A stretch of DNA of 64,000 bases, taken from Poriferisodalis sp965116715 (GTDB lineage Bacteria > Actinomycetota > Acidimicrobiia > Acidimicrobiales > Poriferisodalaceae). The stretch spans positions 2,108,001 through 2,172,000 of the forward strand of contig OZ220724.1 of the NCBI GenBank assembly GCA_965116715.1, written 5' to 3'. Below the pieces are notes generated by a model. The model ran no database searches and was not told where the DNA came from. It was given only the letters and a program-made list of their open reading frames with translations. How positions within the stretch are numbered: position 1 is the first letter of the stretch; every line of letters starts with the position of its first letter. Below are positions 58,850 to 64,000 of this stretch, in pieces. The position numbers were made by a program, and so were the translations under genes.

Positions 58850-60031
58850 ATGCCTGGTTCGGTGATCGTCGGGGGCGCACGCACGCCGATCGGCAAGTTC
58901 AACGGCGGGCTGGCAGGCCTGACCGGCGCACAGCTCGGCGGCATTGCCATCACCGGTGCGCTGGAGCGGTCCGCTGTTGCGGCTGGCGGTGTCGACTACG
59001 TGGTGATGGGCCAGGTGCTGCAGGCCGGCCAGGGCCAGATCACTGCCCGGCAAGCGGCGACCGAGGCCGGCATCTCCATGGACGTGCCGGCCATCACCGT
59101 CAACAAGGTGTGCCTGTCGGGTCTGAACGCCCTCTACATGGCCGACCAGATGATCGCCGCGGGCGACGCGGACGTGGTCGTCGCCGGCGGCATGGAGTCG
59201 ATGACCAACGCTCCCTACCTGCTGCCGGACGGCCGCAACGGCATGCGGATGGGCTCGGGCACCGTGCTCGACGCGATGATCCACGACGGCCTGTGGTGCG
59301 CCTTCGACGACGGCCACATGGGGGACGGCACCGAGCGGGATGCCGCGAGCGCCGGCATCTCGCGCAGCGCCATGGACGAGTACTCCGCCCAGTCGCACGA
59401 ACGCGCGGCGGCCGCACAGAAAGACGGCCGCTTCGACGATGAGATCGTGGCCGTCAGCATCCCTCAGCGCCGCGGCGATCCGCTGACGGTGCTCGACGAC
59501 GAAGGCATCCGGCCCGGCACGACGGCCGGCAGCCTGTCGGGCCTGCGGCCGGCCTTCGCGGCCGATGGCGCCGTCACGGCGGGCAATGCGTCCCAGATCT
59601 CCGACGGCGGCTGCGCGCTGATCGTCATGTCGCCCGAGGCGGCTGCCGAACGCGGCATCGAGCCGCTGGCCGAGGTCGTGTCGTACGGCATGGTGGCGGG
59701 GCCCGACACGTGCCTGCTGCACCAGCCGGCGAATGCGATCCGCCGTGCGCTGGGGCGCACCGATCTGGACGTCGAGGACCTGTCGCTGTTCGAGATCAAC
59801 GAGGCCTTCGCCGCGGTGGCGGTGGCGTCGACGGAGGACCTGGGCGTGTCATCGGAGATCGTGAACCCGAACGGCGGTGCGGTGGCGCTCGGCCATCCCA
59901 TCGGCATGTCAGGTGCTCGGCTGGCGCTCACCCTCGCCAACGAGCTGCGCCGCCGGGGCGGCGGCCTGGGCGCCGCGGCGCTGTGCGGGGGCGGCGGCCA
60001 AGGCGACGCCGTGGTGCTGCGGGTCGCGTAG
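58850..60031 (+). CDS. Acetyl-CoA C-acetyltransferase (thiolase)
   Basis: A 393-residue thiolase. The nucleophilic cysteine lies in VNKVCLSGLNALYMAD (near residue 88). The active-site EINEAFAAVAVAS (near 318), NPNGGAVALGHPIGMSGARL (His, near 345) and CGGGGQGDAVVL (second Cys, near 380) are intact. It condenses two acetyl-CoA, or cleaves 3-ketoacyl-CoA. Being divergent from ccr it probably supplies acetoacetyl-CoA to the ethylmalonyl-CoA pathway. GAGGGGGTCACA precedes the ATG. Confidence 0.9.
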   Translation: MPGSVIVGGARTPIGKFNGGLAGLTGAQLGGIAITGALERSAVAAGGVDYVVMGQVLQAGQGQITARQAATEAGISMDVPAITVNKVCLSGLNALYMADQMIAAGDADVVVAGGMESMTNAPYLLPDGRNGMRMGSGTVLDAMIHDGLWCAFDDGHMGDGTERDAASAGISRSAMDEYSAQSHERAAAAQKDGRFDDEIVAVSIPQRRGDPLTVLDDEGIRPGTTAGSLSGLRPAFAADGAVTAGNASQISDGGCALIVMSPEAAAERGIEPLAEVVSYGMVAGPDTCLLHQPANAIRRALGRTDLDVEDLSLFEINEAFAAVAVASTEDLGVSSEIVNPNGGAVALGHPIGMSGARLALTLANELRRRGGGLGAAALCGGGGQGDAVVLRVA

Positions 60032-60092
60032 CCGCCCAGTCCAGTCGTTCCCTGCTCACGAACGCCTCGCAACCGCAACGGCGCGAGCCGGA

Positions 60093-60506
60093 TCAGGCGG
60101 CTTCAGGTCGGGCGAGCACTTCGGTGGCAACGCAGAGCGGCCAGAGAGCAGCGTGCACGGAATCGCCGATCGCGGCCGCGTCGGCGGCGGGAACCTCCAG
60201 GTAGATGCGGCTCGCTGCGAGCAGCTCGGTCAACCGTGCGAACGGGGCCGGATCCACCAGCATCGCTCCCACCACGGCTGCCGGCGCGGTCGCGATGGCC
60301 AGCAGCGCCCCGCACGGATCGACGAACACCGCAGCGATGCCTCGCGGCGATGCGCCGGCACTCAGGCACAGCGCTCTGGCGTGGCACGGGCCTGCCACCA
60401 TCACACGCTCGTCAGGCGACGGACGGAACACCGCAACCGGCAGGTCGTGCGGCGGCGGATCGGTTGCGCGGTCAGTTGTCCGGTCGTAGGGATCGAAGGC
60501 GGCCAT
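60093..60506 (-). CDS. Hypothetical protein
   Basis: A 137-residue protein from ATG 60506 with an AAGGAG ribosome binding site. I do not recognise a family. It has an N-terminal charged segment (FDPYDRTTDRATDPPP), then Ala/Val-rich strands with HARALCLSAGASPRGIAAVF and DPCGALLAIATAPAAVVGAML, and a C-terminal helical part. No membrane segment is evident. It lies upstream of recR on the same strand. Confidence 0.6.
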   Translation of the reverse strand: MAAFDPYDRTTDRATDPPPHDLPVAVFRPSPDERVMVAGPCHARALCLSAGASPRGIAAVFVDPCGALLAIATAPAAVVGAMLVDPAPFARLTELLAASRIYLEVPAADAAAIGDSVHAALWPLCVATEVLARPEAA

Positions 60507-60597
60507 GGCACTCCTTGTGAGTGCAGGCCGCCGGGGAAGTGTGGGCGCACCGTAGGCAGTTGCCGCCGAGGGGTCCAGCGAATTACCGGCTGGGTTG

Positions 60598-61194
60598 CTA
60601 GGGCGTGAGGGTGCGGCGGTTGCGGAGGGCTCGTTCGAGGGTGAGCTCGTCGGCGTATTCGAGGTCACCGCCGACCGGCAGGCCGCTGGCGAGGCGAGTC
60701 ACCTGCACACCGAGCGGCTCGAGCTGGCGGGCGAGATACATGGCGGTCGTGTCGCCCTCGATGTTCGGGTTCGTGCACACGATGAGCTCCGTCACCGACT
60801 CGCTGTCGAGCCGTGCGATCAGCTCGCGGATGCGCAGCTGCTCGGGCCCCACTCCTTCCAGCGGGTTCAGGGCCCCGCCGAGCACGTGGTAGCGGCCCCG
60901 GAAGCCCGCCTTCTCCATCGCCACCACGTCCCGCGGTTCCTCCACCACGCAGATCATCCCGTTGGCCCGGGCCGGGTCAGCACAGGTGGGGCACGGGTCG
61001 GTCTCGCTGAGGTTCCAGCACTGGCTGCAGAAGCCGACCCGGTCCTTGGCGGCGGTGATGGCGGCAGCGAGACGGTGAGCATCGGCTGCCGGCCGCTTCA
61101 GCAGCCAGAACGTGATGCGCTGGGCGCCCTTGGGGCCGATGCCGGGCAGGCGGCTGAGTTCGTCGATCAGGTCTTCGACGGCGTCGTCGTACAC
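60598..61194 (-). CDS. recR: Recombination mediator RecR
   Basis: A 198-residue RecR. It shows the helix-hairpin-helix LSRLPGIGPKGAQRITFWLL near residue 14, the C4 zinc finger CSQCWNLSETDPCPTC near 56, the Toprim domain start MICVVEEPRDVVAMEKAG near 79 and YHVLGGALNPLEGVGPEQL. It acts with RecF/RecO in loading RecA at gaps. It is 34 bp downstream of dnaX on the same strand, the common arrangement. GTG start. Confidence 0.94.
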   Translation of the reverse strand: MYDDAVEDLIDELSRLPGIGPKGAQRITFWLLKRPAADAHRLAAAITAAKDRVGFCSQCWNLSETDPCPTCADPARANGMICVVEEPRDVVAMEKAGFRGRYHVLGGALNPLEGVGPEQLRIRELIARLDSESVTELIVCTNPNIEGDTTAMYLARQLEPLGVQVTRLASGLPVGGDLEYADELTLERALRNRRTLTP

Positions 61195-61228
61195 GTCAGC
61201 CCCTGCCGCTGGTGGTCAGCCAAGGCTG

Positions 61229-63082
61229 TCAGGTCACGCCCTCGTCGTCGCGGACCACGACTGATCCGGGGAAGCGGTCCACTATGCGCTGCACCTTGGC
61301 CTCCGGCGAGGAGGCGGGTGCGGCAGCCTCCGGCGAGGGGGCAGGCGCGGAAGATTCGTCGGCGAGTGCCGATGCACCGGTATTCGCTGGGGGCGAAGGC
61401 GGCACTTCATCGCCCATCTCCGGCGCCGACGTCTTCGCGTCGTCGGTGACCGCATCGCTGATCTCGATGCGAATGGTCTGATCGAGCAGCTCCGACAGAA
61501 TTGCTTCGGTTTCATTGCTGCGCCGTCGGGCTTGTTCGACAGGCACTCCAACGCTGAGCCGGATCGTGAAGACGTTGCGGTCGTGGGCGACCACTTCGGC
61601 GTCGCGAAACAGACCGGCAGTCCGTGGGCGGAGCCGTTCGACGACCTGCGACTCCCAGATGCGCTGCAGGTCCTGGGCCGCCATCGCAGCGCCAGCCGTC
61701 GGCGCGGGCTCGGTTGCCGCGGGCGGCTCCGGGTCCGCGTCCGGCTGCGGTTCGGGAGGCACAGGTGCCGGCGATGCCGCGGGTTCGCCTGTGGATTGCG
61801 GCTGCGGTGCTACCTCGGGGGCCGGCACGGGCGGTGTCGGCGGCGCCGCGGAAGCCTGGGGTGCGGGCGGCGGGGGCTGTGCCGCGCTGGGCGTGTCGTC
61901 GAGTGACGGCGGCGCTTTGGTCGCGGCCATGGCCGCCCGGGCGGCAGCCGGACCGCCGGCGGGGGGCGCTGGAGCATCGGCTCCGCTGCGAGCCGGTGCA
62001 GCGGCGGACGGTGCTGCGTCGGGGGTACCCGCACCGAGCGCATCATCGGCGAGCAGCCCGACCAGGGCGGCCTCCAAGGTCAGGCGACGGTCGGCCGATT
62101 GCGGCATTTGCGCCAGCGCGCTGCCGACGGCCTCCAGTGCCCGCACGTTGGCACGGCGTCCCATCGCATCGCTCAGCTCCCGTGCCGAGGTGATGTCGGC
62201 CGGCGGCAGCTCGGCGGGCTCCACGCCCGCGCCCACCAGGAACATGTCACGCAGACGGCGTGCGGTGCGCTCGGCGAGGTCGCGGGCGTCGACGCCCGCT
62301 GCGGTCGCCGCGGCCACGGCGATGAGCGTCGCGGCCAGGTCGGCGCGTGCCAGCGCATGGACCAGTGCGTTCACATCGGTGCGATCATCGGGGATGCCCC
62401 CCGCCGCCAGCACCGTGTCGAGCGCCGAGAGCGCATCACGCACCGACCCGGCACCGCGTTCTGTCACGTAGTCGACGACGGCGTCATCGATCGGCGCATC
62501 AGCCGCCTCAGCGATCGCCCGCACGTGGGGCGCCATCTCGTCGGCGCCCACCAGCGACAGCTCGAACTGCTGGGTGCGGCTGCGGATGGTGGGCAGCACC
62601 TTGTTCGGATCAGTGGTGGCCAAGATGAACACCACATGGGCCGGCGGCTCCTCCAAGGTCTTGAGCAGCGCATTGGAGGCCGCCGCCGAGAGCATGTGCA
62701 CCTCGTCGAGCAGGTACACCTTGCGACGCCCCGAGCTGACCAGGGCCGCCTTCTCGGTCATGTCCCGGATGTGATTCACCGAGTTGTTGGACGCAGCGTC
62801 AAGTTCGATGAGGTCCATCGAGGTGCCAGCGGCCACGGCGGCGCAGCTGCCGCAGGCATCGCACGGTTCGCCGTCGTCGGTGAGCGCCTCGCAGTTGAGC
62901 GCCTTGGCCAGGATGCGAGCGGTGGAGGTCTTGCCGGTGCCGCGTGGGCCGCTCAGCAGGTACGCGTGGCCGACGCGGTCTTCTCGAACGGCGTTGCGCA
63001 GGGCCCGGATCAGGTGCGGCTGACCCACCACCTCGGCGAAGCGCTGAGGCCGGAATCTGCGGTAGAGCGACTGGTGCTGCAT
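61229..63082 (-). CDS. dnaX: DNA polymerase III subunits gamma/tau
   Basis: A 617-residue clamp-loader subunit. It shows YLLSGPRGTGKTSTARILAKALNC (Walker A) near residue 40, the zinc module CEALTDDGEPCDACGSCAAV, LLDEVHMLSAAASNALLKTLEEPP (Walker B region) near 118, FILATTDPNKVLPTIRSRTQQF near 150 and a Pro/Ala-rich hinge (residues about 355-470) before the tau-like C-terminal domain. It loads the beta clamp. No frameshift slip site was noted. TAGGAT lies 9 nt before the ATG. Confidence 0.94.
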   Translation of the reverse strand: MQHQSLYRRFRPQRFAEVVGQPHLIRALRNAVREDRVGHAYLLSGPRGTGKTSTARILAKALNCEALTDDGEPCDACGSCAAVAAGTSMDLIELDAASNNSVNHIRDMTEKAALVSSGRRKVYLLDEVHMLSAAASNALLKTLEEPPAHVVFILATTDPNKVLPTIRSRTQQFELSLVGADEMAPHVRAIAEAADAPIDDAVVDYVTERGAGSVRDALSALDTVLAAGGIPDDRTDVNALVHALARADLAATLIAVAAATAAGVDARDLAERTARRLRDMFLVGAGVEPAELPPADITSARELSDAMGRRANVRALEAVGSALAQMPQSADRRLTLEAALVGLLADDALGAGTPDAAPSAAAPARSGADAPAPPAGGPAAARAAMAATKAPPSLDDTPSAAQPPPPAPQASAAPPTPPVPAPEVAPQPQSTGEPAASPAPVPPEPQPDADPEPPAATEPAPTAGAAMAAQDLQRIWESQVVERLRPRTAGLFRDAEVVAHDRNVFTIRLSVGVPVEQARRRSNETEAILSELLDQTIRIEISDAVTDDAKTSAPEMGDEVPPSPPANTGASALADESSAPAPSPEAAAPASSPEAKVQRIVDRFPGSVVVRDDEGVT

Positions 63083-63151
63083 CTCGCGGCGATCCTAAAG
63101 ACTGCGGCCAGTTGCTGCGCCCGCTGGTTGGGCGGACAAGCGCCCTGCGGT

Positions 63152-63157
63152 TATCGT
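63152..63157 (+). promoter_or_regulatory. -10 element of the SRP RNA gene
   Basis: TATCGT with 7 nt to the inferred RNA 5' end at 63165. The same spacing to the start codon elsewhere supports the leaderless interpretation. Confidence 0.55.
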
Positions 63158-63164
63158 TCGCATC

Positions 63165-63300
63165 GTGTCGCCGTCTGACGTGGCGGCCGGGTCCTGTGCA
63201 ACGGCGACCCGTGAACCGAGTCAGGGCCGGGAGGCAGCAGCTCTCAGCGGACCTCGTTGTGTGCCGCAGATCGCCTGGCCGCCTCGCCAGACGGTGACAC
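63165..63300 (+). ncRNA. ffs: Signal recognition particle RNA (4.5S/small SRP RNA)
   Basis: The conserved domain IV loop GTCAGGGCCGGGAGGCAGCAGC is centred near 63220, and flanking strands are complementary. The ends GTGTCGCCGTCTGACG and CCAGACGGTGACAC close a long stem. It binds Ffh and targets membrane proteins. It is next to dnaX, a common location. The GGGA in place of the usual GGAA in the loop is a slight deviation. Confidence 0.85.
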
Positions 63301-63308
63301 GTCGACAC

Positions 63309-63397
63309 GGAGAGTTGCCAGAGTGGACGAATGGGCTCGCTTGGAAAGCGTGTGAGGCTTTCATCGGCCTCCGTGGGTTCGAATCCCACACTCTCCG
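63309..63397 (+). tRNA. tRNA-Ser (GGA)
   Basis: An 89-nt class II tRNA: acceptor GGAGAGT with ACTCTCC, anticodon stem CTCGC/GCGTG (imperfect) with loop TTGGAAA (anticodon GGA), long variable arm (GAGGC...GCCTC) and T arm GTGGG-TTCGAAT-CCCAC. Discriminator G. CCA is not encoded. Confidence 0.93.
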
Positions 63398-63416
63398 CAT
63401 GCCAGACTGAGCAGTA

Positions 63417-64000
63417 ATGACCCGCTCCGGGCTGCCCACCAGGGACGCCAAGGGCTACGAGCCGGATCTGCCCATCTCGGTGTCCACCATCTTGGACTGG
63501 CCGCCGCGCCCGCTGCAGACCCTGCGGCACATCTCGCTGATGATGCTCCCCCAGGGACTGCTCTGGGTGGCGATGTCGGCAGTGGTGTGGAACTTCTTCA
63601 CACCGTCCATGGAACGCATGGCCAGCCTGCGGCCCCGATGGATACTGGAGATCTACCTGCGCAACGTGGTGCTGTTCACGCTGGTCGCGGGAACGCTGCA
63701 CGTGGCGCTGTACGTCCGGCGGGTCCAGCAGCAGCGCTACAAGTACAACCGCCAGTGGCTCAGCACCACCAACCGGGCGTTCCTGTGGAACCACCAGACC
63801 CGGGACAACATCTTCTGGTGCCTGGTGAGCGGCTGCGCCGTCTGGTCGGCCTATGAGGCGCTCACGATGTGGTTCTACGCCAACGACTGGATCCCGTCGG
63901 TGGAATGGGGCACATGGTGGCCCTACATCTGCGCGCTCACAGTGATCGCGTCGCTGTGGTCAGTGGTGCACTTCTATTGCATCCACCGGGTGCTGCACAT
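63417..64000 (+). CDS. Fatty acid hydroxylase/sterol desaturase-like membrane protein (3' end outside window)
   Basis: From ATG 63417 about 194 residues are visible. Membrane segments occur near residues 37-55 (LMMLPQGLLWVAMSAVVW), 77-95, 130-150 and 165-190. The final visible HFYCIHRVLH matches the first histidine cluster of this non-haem di-iron superfamily. If so, the remaining His boxes lie past the right edge. The substrate (lipid or sterol) is unknown. Confidence 0.6.
   Translation, partial: MTRSGLPTRDAKGYEPDLPISVSTILDWPPRPLQTLRHISLMMLPQGLLWVAMSAVVWNFFTPSMERMASLRPRWILEIYLRNVVLFTLVAGTLHVALYVRRVQQQRYKYNRQWLSTTNRAFLWNHQTRDNIFWCLVSGCAVWSAYEALTMWFYANDWIPSVEWGTWWPYICALTVIASLWSVVHFYCIHRVLH

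Overview
This is a high-GC actinobacterial chromosome segment. The lineage markers are a GlnR-type regulator beside two glutamine synthetases, a WhiB protein, an acyl-CoA carboxylase epsilon subunit, and many apparently leaderless genes whose -10 element (TANNNT) ends 6-8 nt before an ATG or GTG start. Class Acidimicrobiia (Ilumatobacter-like) is my guess from gene content; nothing here proves it. Layout: 1-3 kb holds nitrogen assimilation (GSII and GSI genes divergent, then glnR). 3-8 kb holds RidA, an F420/FMN oxidoreductase-like protein, a shortened CoxS-CoxL fusion, erpA and mrp. 7.5-11 kb holds selA and selB with a hairpin and an odd tRNA-like sequence between them. 11-18 kb holds whiB, NfeD, a lone receiver protein, tRNA-Pro, a 3-hydroxyisobutyrate dehydrogenase-like gene, asd, lysC and a membrane-anchored cyclophilin. 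18-25 kb holds aat, ethylmalonyl-CoA mutase, a DCC protein, and a pccB-accE-CoA-transferase operon. 24.7-30 kb is accessory: a DUF6642-like (possibly caspase-like) protein, an AAA ATPase, and a compact restriction-modification cassette with its own small HTH gene and a perfect palindrome at the promoter. 30-33.8 kb holds an acyl-CoA ligase, an MttB-family methyltransferase and a TetR regulator. 33.8-46.6 kb is the menaquinone locus (menF, a two-piece menD, menH, menC, menE), interrupted by cdd, an IS630 element, a cell-wall-binding/solute-binding surface protein and an IS1182/IS5-like element that cuts the 5' end of that gene beside a 13-nt homopolymer. 46.8-48.4 kb is a hipBA pair. 48.5-51.8 kb holds mtnA and an aldolase/SDR fusion. 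51.8-56.9 kb is a BMP-type nucleoside ABC importer operon. 56.9-60 kb holds a methylmalonyl/ethylmalonyl-CoA epimerase, crotonyl-CoA carboxylase/reductase and a thiolase. 60-64 kb holds recR, dnaX, SRP RNA, tRNA-Ser and a truncated membrane hydroxylase-like gene. How genes work together: thiolase, Ccr, epimerase, Ecm and acyl-CoA carboxylase cover much of the ethylmalonyl-CoA route for acetyl-CoA and propionyl-CoA; the men genes supply the isochorismate branch of menaquinone synthesis; asd and lysC feed the aspartate pathway; recR, dnaX and ffs form a housekeeping block. The most unusual thing is a family of six intergenic structured repeats (about 110-120 bp, near 4.1, 14.5, 15.7, 17.1, 21.5 and 39.0 kb). 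All have the same orientation. They have a conserved core and long outer arms that differ between copies but stay complementary within each copy. The genes flanking them show a matching strand-specific G/T bias that ignores gene direction.
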